From Phaeotremella fagi (lineage: Eukaryota; Basidiomycota; Tremellomycetes; Tremellales; Phaeotremellaceae): a stretch of 64,000 nt of DNA. Below are positions 46,901 to 58,470 of the stretch, in pieces. Location: positions 992,001-1,056,000 of the forward strand of contig BCHU01000002.1 of NCBI GenBank assembly GCA_001599715.1, read 5' to 3'. Each line of letters begins with the position of its first letter. Position 1 is the stretch's first letter. Below the pieces are notes generated by a model, which was not told the origin of the DNA, did no database searches, and saw only the letters and a program-made list of their open reading frames with translations. Made by a program: the position numbers and the translations under genes.

Positions 46901-49900
46901 AACAATTCCCTTTGATCGCTACAGTTGGCGATATCTTCTTGGAAGCTGCTACAGAATTTAGAACACTTTATCCAGAATACACGGGGAATCTACCTTCGGC
47001 ATCTAGGGTTATTGATGAGGAAGTGGAAAAGAATCCTGCGTTTAAAGCTTTTCTTGAGGTAATTTTCATGAATTATGGTTGTCGTCCAACACTGACTTGG
47101 ATTCGTAGAATCTCAACGATTTGAACTCGAATACAGCTTTCGCAAGACAAGCTTCGGGTATTCAACAACTAAAACATCTTCTTACAAAGCCTTCTACGCA
47201 ACTGCAACGATACGCAGGTACAGTCAAGGCTATTCTAGAAGCTACACCTGTCGACTATCACGATAGAGATTTCTTGGAGGTAGCTCTAAGCTCAATTGAA
47301 AGTGTAACTTTGATCAGTCAATTGAAACTTTTCCAAGCTAGTAAAGGTAAAGGCGTTGCTGGTCAGATGCAATGGGATAATGTCGTTACGGACGATGTTA
47401 AAAAGTCAATGACGGATATGCAACAGTTGAAACAACGGTATGTCTATAAGCTTGTTGTAATATGCGGGGACTGATTAGAACTTTCTTCCAGTCAAATCTG
47501 GGAAATCATTCAAGGTGAAATGGAATATGTCGCGGATCTGGAAATCATCGAGAACGTATGTTGACCAATCTTCGCAAACGACTTTCGTACTGACTTCTAC
47601 AGTTGTTCATCAACGGTCTGAGAGAAGCGGACACTCCCATCATCGAACGATCAAGATTAGAAATTTTCCTCGATGACGCTTTCCACAATTATCGATCTTT
47701 GATCGATGTCCATGAAAGATTACTGGAACAATTACAACAACGTCAACTTGAACAACATCCTAATATTGGAATGATCTCTGATCTATTTTATGATGCTGTT
47801 TTGAATTGGCACGATGCTTATCTGGAATATATCACTCATTATCCAATTGCCAAAGCAAAGATCGAAGAAGAGACTGAAAGGAATCCAAGATTCGTCAAGT
47901 TTTTAGAGGTAATCCAGTTTTCACGTTACAAAGAGTCATCATTCACTAACACTATTGTGATTAGGAATGTCGTCAACACCCTGCTGCACAGAGAAAAGGA
48001 ATTGATCATTTCGTTAATCGTCCAATTCCTCGTTTACTGAGATACGACCTTTTACTCAGCACTTTACTGAAAACTTTGATCAAAGTTGGACCAGCTAATG
48101 ATCCCGATATCGAAGAGTTACCTCAAATCTTGGATCTTATTCGAGATCTAGGTAGGAAAACTGATAAAGGTATCGAAGTCAATACGGCTAAAGTTGAATT
48201 ATGGAAATTCCAAAAGAGTTTAGACGGCGGTAAATATTATAGTCGAGCTGTAAGTTGACATTAGTATTTGAAGATTAGGAAAACTGACATTACGGTTGTA
48301 GGTCAGGGATCTTGATCTATTGAATCCAATGAGGGAATTGATCTACAAGGGTAAAGTGTTTAGTCAACCTGAAGGATCCATTGGAGGAAGTAGCTGGACT
48401 GTTCTCCATTTACTGCTATTCGATAATTATCGTGAGTGATTAAACTGCCTCTAGCTCTTATGCTCATGCCCCCCTTTCAGTCGTCATTGTCAAGCATAAA
48501 AAGATCAAGAATTCAGATCAAGCCGCGAAATGGGTCGTCACACGTCGAGTGAGTTGTGATCACTGACAAAAGTAAAATTACTTATGGTCGCCTAGCCAAT
48601 CTCATTACAATTACTTTCACTGGTCGATTTTTCCTCTCCAGCCCAAACCCGTTCTTTGGGTTTACTGAAAGCTATTAGAGGAGGGAAAGAAGGAAATAAC
48701 GACACTGAGCTTGATGTCGTTGGTCAACCCAATCAATCAGATTCAAGAACAGTCTATCCATTTACGTTCAGCGTCGTTGGTCAAGGATTCAGTTTACCTG
48801 GTCAATCAACTTTGGGCGGACAATATACCCTATGGACTGATTCGGCTCAAGCTAGAACTGTCTGGTTGAAACAACTGGAACATGCTAAAGTTTTACGAAA
48901 GGAGGTCGATGATGCTGGAAAGGTTTGTTGTATCTTGACTGTGATAGGTTGAACTAATTCGCGTTAGATGTTCGAAATGACTCCAATCAGTCAGGATACA
49001 TTCGTCATGGCTCCTTACTACGCACCCGTTCCAGCTCGTGGTGAACAGACTCCATTTACTGGAAGAGTCATGTGCAGTGTCCCATTCAGTATGTCTTTCG
49101 CTTCTGATCTTCGAGGATCTGTACAATGTCTTACTGATTCGTTTGTAGTCTCCACAGATGGTCGTCAGCTCGTCGCTGTCGGTTGCGAAGAGGGTGTATG
49201 GATAGGAAACAGACACGAACCGAGATCATTACGTGTGGTCTTACATTTGAAATCTGTCACCAATTGTGCTGTCCTTGAAGAGTTTGGTATTTTCTTGGTG
49301 CTTTCTGACAAGGTAGGTTTGGACTAAGTGAAGAATATAGTAGCTAACCTAGAAAATTACAGTGTCTCTTGGCTTACCATCTTGAATCGTTGGTTCCTAC
49401 CGCTGCTGGACCTTTAGTTCGTTCTGGACCTCAACGATTGAGTGGTCAGAGGGACATTGTATTCTTCTCAGTTGGACAGTTGGCTGGTAGAACATTGGTG
49501 ATCTACATGAAAAGGAAAGGGGTGAGTCGAAGTATCAAATATCTGGAGTTGACACTGATCATTCTCTCTCGTAGATGGATTCAATCTTCCGAGTACTCGA
49601 ACCTATAAACAGTGGTGAAGTCAACGATCATACTCGTCAAAGACGACCGTTCGGCTCATTCTTAGGTCAAAGAACTGAATGGTTCAGAATTTATAAAGAT
49701 TTCTTCATCCCAACTGAAGCTTTACATGTTCATTTCTTGAAGGCTAAATTGGCTATCGTTTGTGCTAAAGGTTTTGAGATTATGGATTTAACAGAGTACG
49801 TCGTCAGCTTTTTTTTTAGCTTTGTATCGAAAGGTTGGAAACTGATGTTCATTTTGATAGTCTCAAAGGAGGTTCTATTCCTATCTTCGATGCTAATCGT

Positions 49901-50771
49901 GTGAAAGAACGACCGGCAGTTGCTGAATTATCCAAGAGATGTGAAACTGCTAAACCACTTGGTATGTTCAGATCTACAGAGAGTGAATTCTTGTTGTGCT
50001 ATGATTGTGAGTAAATTGTGAATACCGCGATACGAGACGAATATTGATTAAGCCGTTCTGTTTAGCTTTCGGAATATACGTTGATCGGTGAGTGGTCTTC
50101 AACAAACAGAGGTTCACAAGCTAAATGTGTCTAATACTCAGTCACGGCGAACCGAATCGAGATCATCAAGCTATCGAATGGGAAGGTAAACCTGACAGTG
50201 TAGCTTTCCATCCTCCATATCTTTTACTGGTTTCAGCGCCATTTATCGAAGTTCGTCATATTGACAACGCAAAGTTGTTACAGATCTATACGGGAACAGA
50301 TATAAGGTGTACTTGGGAGTATGTCGTTTCTCGCTTGAGGAATTTTTTTTATACTGACTCACTTGTTTAGTGGAACTGGAGGTGCTGCTAAGCAACCTAA
50401 TGATACCCCTGGACCTAAGTAGGTGTTTATGTTTTCAACCTGCATCAAACTTCTGACATAGTTCTCAGGGGTTATGGAGAAGAAACTTCCTCGCAGGAAC
50501 CTCGAGTTCATATTTGTCAACGTCCAGATGAAGCTAGAAAAACTAAAGGTATCGGACAAAATGTGTAGGTTCAAACAACCCTTCTTACACACTTCATATT
50601 AATCGATAAAATACAGTTACGAGTTGACGCCAACTCTGCTATTGAATAATCCATTGTTGAATCCGATCCAGACTCATGATTCGAATTATTTCCCTCCTGC
50701 ACCTATGATGCATCAGGTGAGCTTTCTTCTTGCTGATATTTGATCGCTTGTACTGATAAATCAAGTATTAG
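43995..50771 (+). CDS. Rho guanine-nucleotide exchange factor (DEP - DH - DH - PH - CNH), ROM2-like
   Basis: Large Rho activator of the Rom2/Tus1 group, which feeds cell-wall integrity signalling in fungi. Exon 1 (43995-46118, 708 residues) is a Pro/Ser-rich disordered region with an acidic end, then the start of a DEP domain (YLSETALRLRDEVVRSRHIK) completed in exon 2 (FALMVARSLQNQLWFVEVDW). A first DH module runs from RQALIRKAFTDEIAYEADLT to HLLTKPSTQLQRYAGTVKAI; a second from RQIWEIIQGEMEYVADLEII to HFVNRPIPRLLRYDLLLSTL. A PH domain (KGKVFSQPEGSIGG to WLKQLEHAKVLRKEV) and a CNH domain (MSFASDLRGSVQCLTDSFVV to HPPYLLLVSAPFIEVRH) follow. About fifteen introns. The end depends on whether the last intron (50717-50765) is removed; without splicing, the stop is at 50743. 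Confidence 0.88.
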
Positions 50772-51103
50772 AGATCTTCTGTTAGTGCGAATTCTGGGAT
50801 GTTTGGGTATGACGGATGGCAGTAGTTTATCTTTGTTTAGACACTTTTGAAAAGTTTTTGGGCGTTTATTCACTCTTTCCTTATTCCTACCTATTAGATA
50901 GATATGCAATCTCATGGTTTTGGGGTTATACTGGTTGAATGTTTTTGTATCAAAATAAATTTGTTTTTATAGAGCTGAATTCATGTTGTAATCTTACTGA
51001 ATTGTACATAGAAACACCAGATGTTAATCGGTTTGTGTTATCTCTAGCATCTAAGTCATGACATTCAATACAACCTTTAAATCTATTACGAAACGATTCT
51101 GGT
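50772..51103. other. Convergent 3' interval
   Basis: About 330 bp between the Rho GEF and the tail-anchored gene, T-rich with AATAAATT near 50955 that may serve in 3' end formation. Nothing else seen. Confidence 0.5.
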
Positions 51104-52897
51104 CTAAGTAATATAACCTAATACGATAGCTACAAATGAAACTCCAATGAAAGTGAGATACATCCACCAACCACTTTGATCCTCACTTAGCAGTTTTCTT
51201 TCATCGTGAAGCGCTACATGACTTTCGTCAGCGTTCAATTCATCCTCTCTAAATTCATTCTGTCTTTCAAAAATATCTGAAGGTTGACGAGACGATTTGG
51301 ACGATTTCAAAGAATTCGCTCTTTGAGGAGTTTGATATGAGTTTTTCTTTTTTTTTGTCATAGAATTTTTAGTCTTGGGAGTATGTCTAGAGATTGAAGG
51401 TGGACTTCCACCCCGTAATCTTTCTAATTGTTCTATTGGATCTTCTTCAGAAGAATCTCGAGCTCCATTGAAATTGATTGGAACTTGGTTTTGAGGGGTG
51501 GGAACAACGACTATATCCCTCGGTAAAGATCTTCCACCGCCTTCAAGCACTATTCTCAATCTCCTCGTTTCCCGTTGATTACGCCATGTATTGATCGTCA
51601 TCCATCCCGTCCATTCTGCCATTCCAAGATTCACACGAGCTTTACATTCAAGTTGTGCGATTTGGTTGGAAGTTAATATTTGATTTTTGGGAGGGGATTT
51701 AAATGGATTCAAGAGATTAAAGAGGTGTTTGATTGGGTTGGGAGGGTCGGGAGGTGAATGGTTGAATGGTGAGAGGTGGGTTGAGAGGGTTTCGAGATCT
51801 GTTGATGTTGGTAGATAGGATGGTGGGGGTGATTGGTCGGTTGAGGAGTGGTTTATTAATCCTGATAAGAGTTGGGGTAGGATTGTTGGGATTGATGGTG
51901 CGAATATGAGAGATGAAGGACGAGGTCGGGGTGGTGTTGACTATTGTTTTGTTTTAGAACCTTTTGTCTTTAGAGGGCAGTTTATAACTTACTGGATATC
52001 GAAGGAAATCATTCCATGCTCTACAATCGTTTTTGGTCAGTCATTGCATTTCTTGCTGCGATAGAATCGACCAACATCACAGACCATCGAATTATCCCTT
52101 CCCAAGAATTCATCCAGTCCTTGTCACCCATTCCTGAAGGGTCACCATATTCAGCTTGAAAGATTATTTTAGCTCGAGCACCATCATCCAATGGAGTTGT
52201 CACCTATCGTATATAAGTAAACAGTAGTCAGCATCAACATTCACTTACAACTTTATCATTGGGTATGATAGATAAACTGGGAAATGGAACAGTCGATAAT
52301 GTTGACAGGGAGTAGGCTGAAGGCGGTAAATGCGATGCTGCTGGTAACCAACTGAGGATGATGGTAAGCGTTCATCTTGTTTTCTACGGAAAGACAGACT
52401 CACTTGTGACAAATCCCTCCTTCCAATTCATCCCAGCTAGCAGCATCTTTCGCGATCTCTCCCAACAGACCTTTCTCCTTCTCGATCTCTGACCAGAACA
52501 AAACTCCTACACCTAGTCTCTTACAAACATCTCTACCAATTTGCCATGGTACCCAAAAATCCACCCAAGGTGCTATACCATCTAACGTTAATGTGTAATC
52601 TGTTGAACTAAGCTTCAATTGTGAGAGGATGTGAATGGGTGGAAGTGGATGAAGCGCTAAGATCAATGGTAGAAGAGATAAATGGGGTTCGTGAGAGGTC
52701 GGTATCAAGAGATGGATGTTGAGACCATTCTATTCAACCTCATCAGATCCACTGGATTTGGTACATCGAAGATGACTCACGACTACACAGTATAAAGCTG
52801 GAATCAATGCCCTGGTGGGTGTACGTGACGGTAGAAGGGCGAAATTCAGCGGTAGAGGTAATGGGGGTGAGATGGATGATGTTTTCGTTGGTGACAT
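51104..52897 (-). CDS. Tail-anchored protein of unknown function
   Basis: Starts MSPTKTSSISPPLPLPLNFA. A folded-looking N-terminal part contains LTLDGIAPWVDFWVPWQIGR, DVCKRLGVGVLFWSEIEKEK and WMNSWEGIIRWSVIAWNDFL. Then come a Ser/Pro-rich linker, a conserved-looking segment (LECKARVNLGMAEWTGWMTI) and a basic linker; the end is a single membrane helix (GWWMYLTFIGVSFVAIVLGY) with almost no tail. I do not recognise the family. The C-terminal anchor would fit an ER or inner-nuclear-membrane protein. The junction RWSVI-AWNDFL requires an intron with the unusual donor GTTGGT (about 52063-52009); all other frames there hit stops, so this could instead be a sequence error. Four other introns use ordinary donors. 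Confidence 0.65.
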
Positions 52898-53980
52898 TAC
52901 CCCTAGACTCGAATGTCACCTATATTGTATTCGCGAGCATTGTTTGTCTTTAAAAGTAGTTTTCAATGGTGCTGGTTGAAAGTGTGAGAAATCTCGAATT
53001 TATTGCTCTCAGCATCTTGGGGCTCCAACTTCATTTGTCGCCAATCTATCAATAGCTGACAGGTGTTTGTACTGTATGCCTCGATACGACATACATTCAC
53101 TCTGTCAAGCTCAATAATGTCATTATTACAGTCCAGAGCATTAATCTTCCTTGAGAATGAGTATCGATGAGTTCAGGAAGAAAGGAAATTCACACAACTT
53201 ACTTGTATCGTACTGCCACTGGGAAACGAGGTTCTAGATACGACACGGTATCCATCTGATTTTAACCATAATCATAATCATATCAAATTATCCATCGGCT
53301 TTATCATGACATGCTGTTGAGCGATTCCTATTCCTCCCGATTGAAGTCGTGCTACTTCTCGAGACATTCTCGTCATACATCACAAGTAGGACACAGTTGA
53401 ATTGTGGGGCACGCCGATGATAACCGTGAACTGTGAAGAGAAGTTTGAGGACTTTGCTTCTTTTGAATGATATGATTCTGCTGGCATAAGTCTTTCTGAC
53501 CACCAAAAGAGGAATGCTCGAGTGTACTCACCAGATGCCAACTACTCCAGCAGCTGCTTTGTCGATCCCGGTGTGATCGGACCGATCAAGTCTTTTTACC
53601 CAACTTGGCACCTGAGAATAGAACGCCCTCCAGGGCCAAGGACGTCAATTTTCAAATTCACCGCCGGGATGACTACGTATTTATCATGTGCTGACCATAT
53701 CCCACGGGGTCCCATATGGTCTAAATCTAGGTCAAATACGAATTTCACACCAATTAGGAAAAAAAGAACAACGTCTCCGCAAATCATTTATTTGAATTTA
53801 TCCAATTGGGGATCAGGCATTTCGACCAAGTTAAAAGTAAAAGGGTAACCTAAAGGTAAAAAATGAGTCGTGAGCAAAGTGTAAGGTATAAAAAGAACGG
53901 ATAAACATTCTTTTAATAATCTCTCTTTCCCCCAATCTTTCCACCAACTAAGCAAACAATCAATCAATTTTTATTTCAAC
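52898..53980. other. Divergent intergenic region, promoter of MFS gene
   Basis: About 1.08 kb with no supported gene. The 108-codon frame at 53522-53848 lacks an ATG at its head and has no recognisable motif. A TATA box for the MFS gene is at 53887-53894, and the leader has C/T and A-rich tracts typical of highly expressed fungal promoters. Confidence 0.5.
53887..53894 (+). promoter_or_regulatory. TATA box candidate for the MFS transporter gene
   Basis: TATAAAAA lies 94 bases before the ATG at 53981 and is followed by a CT-rich leader. Good match and distance. Confidence 0.6.
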
Positions 53981-56010
53981 ATGTCCCGCCACGTAGCTAT
54001 GGCTGATCCAGAGAAACCTAACGAAAACATGGTTGAACATAATGCTCATGATGAATCATCCCTCCACCCCACTGGTACGCGTGGTACTGACACTGAAAAA
54101 GCGAGTTCATACGCCAACTCCACCAGTGGTTTGGCTCACAAATCAGAGAATGCTAAAACAGAACGAAAACTTCTTCTTAAACTCGGTGAGTGTAATCAAA
54201 TAGATAAACCCGCATAAACAATCGACTAACTTGTTGACGTAGATTTTGGTATCTTGCCATTTGCTGTTTTACTTTATTTGAGTGCCTACCTAGATCGTGG
54301 AAATTTGTAAGCAACAATTAAAATTAGCTTAGTGCCCTTGTTAACAATTTACTAGGGCCAACGCTCGTCTACAAGGTTTAGAAGAAACAGTTCTCAATAA
54401 CGACGATACCAACTACTCAATCGCTTTATGTTGTTTCTTCATCACCTACATCATCTTCTCTGTTAGTAACGTTGTTCTGCAGATCTGACATATATCTAAC
54501 AAAACTTCAGATTCCTGGTACATTACTTGCCAAAGCCATCGACCCATCTAGATCTATCGCCTGTGGTGCTCTCCTCTGGTCTATCGCTGCAACATGTCAA
54601 GCAGCCACGACCAACCGTGCTGGTGTCTTTGTTTGCAGACTCTTCGTCGGAATAGGAGAGGCCATGTAAGTTTAAGCTAATTTCACTTTGGCCAATTACT
54701 GATAACAATTAGGTTCGGTCAAGCTATGGCACTTCATTTATCTTTCTGGTACACCAAGAGTGATCTCGCCAAACGTGTCGGTCTTTTCATCTCAGCTGGA
54801 GCTCTCAGTGGAGCTTTCGGTGGTTTAAGTAAGTTGTCTTTTTTCAGACTTGCAATTCATTTCTGATCAAATTAGTCTCATTCGGTGTCAGCTCCATCGC
54901 TAATTCTTCAATTGCACAATGGCGTATCCTCTTCCTCATCGAAGGTTGCCCCAGTGTTTTACTTGCTATCTGTGTCTTTTTGTTCATGCCCGGTAGACCA
55001 GAGACCAGTCGTTACCTTAACGAGACTGAGCGTACTCTCTGTTTGACCAGGTTAAACCGTGATTCTTTGGTTGAGTCTGGTGTCGGTATCGATTGGGCTG
55101 GTGTCAGACGTTGTTTAATGGATTGGAAGACTTATGTCGTCTCAATCATGTACTCGTGCATGAATTTGACTCTTGGTAAGTTTACATCTCTGATAGTATT
55201 TACAAGAATCTGACATAGTGAAATAGGATCTGTTGGTGGTTTCTTGCCCACAATCATCAAAGGTCTTGGTTACTCCAATGCTCAAGCTCAATTATTCACT
55301 GTTCCACCTTACGCCGTCGCTTTGGTTTTCATGTTAATCCTCACATCCTTCTCAGATTGGCGTCAAGCTAGAGGTATTCCCATCATGTCCGTTTTCTGTG
55401 TCGGTATCATCGGATGGGCCATTCTTCTCGCCGTTCCAGCCACAGCTATCTCTGCCAGTCAATATTCAGCTAGATACTTTGGTTGTATCTGTATTGTCAC
55501 TGCTGGTTACACCAATATTCCACTCATCATTGGTAAGTACACTTCAATCAGGTTAAGGAGAGACTGAGCTAACCTACCTCACAGCATGGCAAGCTGGTAA
55601 CACTGGAAATCAATCCCAAAGAGCTACTTCCCTCGGTATGCTTAACTCATTGGGTCAATGTCTTTCCCTCGCTGCCGCTTTCTTGTAAGTCAAACCTTAT
55701 TCAATACTTTGCTCAATACTGACGTCCGAAAACAGATTCCCCACCAACCAAGGTCCACAATATACCCAAGGTTGTATTGTCAACATTGCATTCCAGGCTG
55801 CCGGTCTTGTCATTGCCTTAGCAATGACTTTATACTACAGAATGGAAAACAGACGTCGTGACAAAGTTGAAGGTGGTCGACCACCAAAGGGTACCGTCCT
55901 CGATGTCATCGAGAGACATGATTTGGCTCCAGGTATGTGGATTTCTTATATGTTGACATGATGTACGGTATGACTGATCGATGACTTTAGGATTCCGTTA
56001 TACCTCTTAG
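53981..56010 (+). CDS. MFS transporter, allantoate permease (DAL5)-like family
   Basis: Plasma-membrane anion:cation symporter of the DAL5/TNA1-type family, whose members import organic acids such as allantoate, nicotinate or pantothenate. A ~75-residue acidic, hydrophilic N-terminus (MSRHVAMADPEKPNENMVEH) precedes about twelve helices: FGILPFAVLLYLSAYLDRGN with the family's YLDRxNxxNA motif, LFVGIGEAMFGQAMALHLSF, RVGLFISAGALSGAFGGLIS, QWRILFLIEGCPSVLLAICV, SVGGFLPTIIKGLGYSNAQA and others. The C-terminal region GNTGNQSQRATSLGMLNSLG is typical. About nine introns; the last exon is FRYTS then stop at 56010. Substrate unknown. The TATA box and leader suggest strong or regulated expression. Confidence 0.9.
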
Positions 56011-56158
56011 TCGAATACGATGGGAAGAGAATGGATTTTATGTTGAGAAGTAGATGAGCAGTAGTGACGAAGTTCTGTCGATGTTCAATTTTTCAGAAGG
56101 CATGATGTATGCACTCATTTCAATAGCAAAACAGCCTACAAGATTCATTTCCCATTTC

Positions 56159-56866
56159 TCAAAGATATTCTACGCTATAAACTACAAAATCTAAGCCAGC
56201 TGAAATTGAATCTACTCTCGTCCTGAGTCCGATCCTGTCGTCCCCCTGCCACTCAAATTTCCTACATACATTCACATTGAGAGGATACAAAGATTTGATT
56301 TCCAAACAATGTAAAGTGGTATATCCGTTGCGACGGAGTACTGCGACGGGTTGAGCATCATTGAGATATGTGTCACAGCTACTACAATGACCGTTGAACG
56401 AATATATGGGGTAAGAACTAGCAGCAGTCTCTTCAGGAACACCGTTTTTCTCCAAATCGCCCTTTCCGCATTGGCTGTGGCGAACAAGATTGGTGTTTGG
56501 AATTGCCGTAACGTTGACCCGCTTACTTACATCTCCAACAACAAACCCGAACTCTGTTTCACACACGTAACAGGTATCTTTAAAGCTCATTAGATATACT
56601 TTGATAGATGATTGATCGGCGACAGTGTTGAATTTAACGTCATTCGTTAGAGCACAGAAAGCATTACAACTATCGGCGCCTTCATCATCGATGAGTTTAA
56701 GTAGAGGAACGGCGTGGGCGGACCAAGTTGGGTTCGATGTTTGGGTTACTATAGACAATGAGCCTGGTCTGTAAGCTTATTATTACTCACGAACTGAGAG
56801 CTCTTCGGCTGTGTATTGCTGCCAGAGTTTGGGTGGGTTGATAATAATTCGTCTTTCTTCTGACAT
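56159..56866 (-). CDS. Acidic Cys-pair protein, paralog 1 (unknown family)
   Basis: A 221-residue product from exons 56866-56791 and 56748-56159. Starts MSEERRIIINPPKLWQQYTA. It shares an ordered set of features with the genes at 57243 and 60184: a first pair in FKDTCYVCETEFG, the block AIPNTNLVRHSQCGK, a second pair in FNGHCSSCDTYLNDA, and a closing NGYTTLHCLEI block. The Cys/His set could bind zinc (inference). No signal peptide or membrane helix. Unlike its paralogs it lacks a long Glu run after the first pair. All three copies have the first intron at the same place, after about 25-33 codons, which supports common descent. I do not recognise the family. Confidence 0.7.
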
Positions 56867-57242
56867 ATTTCGAAAAGTTGTTTTCAAAACTGTACTTGTA
56901 CGTTAGAGATTACAGGATTGTCTCAAGAGGAAAGAAACAGTTGAGAGAATATTTTAAGCAGGTCACAGCGAGGTGAATTCTGTGGAGCTACGTCTTCTAG
57001 AAATTTAGAATACCGACATTTTTTACGAACTTGTAACAGACTAGAAGTGTTTGGAGCTTTAGAAGGCATTGAAAATTTCCCGTTCACCCTGTTGTCTGAA
57101 AGGTACTTTCGGTAAAATGTATATTTCACTAACTTCCATGACGGAATTTTTCTATTGTACAATAGCTGTGTATAGAGGATACATACATGGGTCTAATTTA
57201 AGCAAATACGCGACGTCACTCATACATGTAGCGTCTAACCTC
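56867..57242. other. Intergenic interval between Cys-pair paralogs 1 and 2
   Basis: About 375 bp: promoter of paralog 1 and 3' region of paralog 2. Frames in it lack ATG starts or overlap paralog 2. Nothing else seen. Confidence 0.45.
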
Positions 57243-58015
57243 CTAATCCTCCATTTCATCGTCATCACACACTGCTTCTTCCTCCTGAGAACCACCCCAA
57301 TTGTATTCATATCCATATTCCTCAGTATGAGTCACACAAGGATGAATCGTTTCATCGTACAGACCGGGGAACTGGGTGCAAAATAGAGTTGCCTCGTTTT
57401 CTCGACGAACAGCAAATACCGGTTCTGATTCATTGAAGCCTCGCTTACAACCGCCACACCCCCAGACGAAACCTTTGACTTCCACTGCAGTGTCTATAAC
57501 ATCTTCGGGTAAATCAATGACTTTCATCAATTTAGCTTTCGAATGTTCTGAATGAAAAAAGAAGTTGGTGTTGGGGATGTATGAGACCATGGCGATTTCT
57601 CCTTCTTCTTCCTCTTCCTCTTCGTCTTCGTCTTCATCGTCCACCTTCATCGTTTTTTTGCAAACGGCACAATTCTCTGAGAAGCGAATCAAATGAATAC
57701 TGGTTGATGGGGAGTTCTCATTCTCCCCTTTAGTGACGAGAAGATCTTTAGTAGTTAAACACCAAGTAGTATCAGGATTTGATTCGTCATATCCTGAAAT
57801 AGTAGAGATTGGAACAGCCACTTGTTTCCATTCCCAAGATATTGGACCACAGCTCGAAAGTGGCACTGTTTTCTTTGTCAGTGATCGCTCAATGTCACAC
57901 GAGCAAGTTGACACTCACGACCTCCACAGTCTTCCTCGTGCATGTCAAAGCTCAGCCTCTTAGCTCGGACAGTTTGAATCACTTTTGGGAGATATATCGC
58001 CTTTTCCTCGGCCAT
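57243..58015 (-). CDS. Acidic Cys-pair protein, paralog 2 (unknown family)
   Basis: A 239-residue product from exons 58015-57919 and 57865-57243. Starts MAEEKAIYLPKVIQTVRAKR. The shared pattern is TTWCLTTKDLLVT, first pair FSENCAVCKKTMK, an Asp/Glu run (about 57598-57645), SYIPNTNFFFHSEHSKAKLM, second pair WGCGGCKRGFNESEP, then EATLFCTQF, and an acidic end. It is closest in plan to paralog 3 at 60184. Soluble by composition. Conserved Cys, His and the IPNTN-HS block suggest a small metal-binding fold (inference); no named domain was recognised. Confidence 0.72.
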
Positions 58016-58470
58016 GATGTATTCTTAGAACCTTCAGTACGTCTCTCAGTATACCGTTCGTAATGAAGAGGGAAGGAAGAAATTTCTTGAGCAGCAGTCC
58101 GTCTCCACTTTCGTCGGACAATAATGTACAGCCTTTCATCCATAAACTGTCTTCTAGTTTGTTTTGCGCTTTACCCGAGGAGGAACGAGAAAAACTAACA
58201 TCCTTTCAAGCAATGTTTTATTTCCCGAAAGATCAAACGTGTTTTCATTTCATAGAGAAAACTCTTTCCTTTTTGTTCTGTGGATTTTTCGAGCACTTTC
58301 CATGACGATGAGCGCATGTTGAAATAATGCACCTCCTTTCTTCCTGGCAAAACGCCTTCTTCTCTACCTCATACGTACTTAGTCAGGAGGAAATTGAGGA
58401 ATCCCCCTCTTTCCAACTTTCATCTTTTCGCCACCCAATACAGAAACAGGTATCTATCATACCAAACACA
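58016..58470. other. Divergent interval between paralog 2 and Thr-rich repeat gene
   Basis: About 455 bp. An 80-codon ATG frame (58063-58305) is present but has no relative in the window and probably lies in promoter sequence. An in-frame extension of the next gene upstream of 58471 has its own ATG at 58327 but is not needed. Confidence 0.4.

Noticed and set aside
53522..53848. 108-codon plus-strand frame before the MFS gene
   Set aside because: It has no ATG at its head and ends just upstream of the TATA box; treated as promoter DNA.
57069..57386. 105-codon plus-strand frame overlapping Cys-pair paralog 2
   Set aside because: Antisense shadow of a gene supported by two paralogs.
58063..58305. 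80-codon ATG frame between Cys-pair paralog 2 and the repeat protein
   Set aside because: No relative in the window and no motif, although the adjacent genes are themselves novel; kept as a low-probability candidate only.
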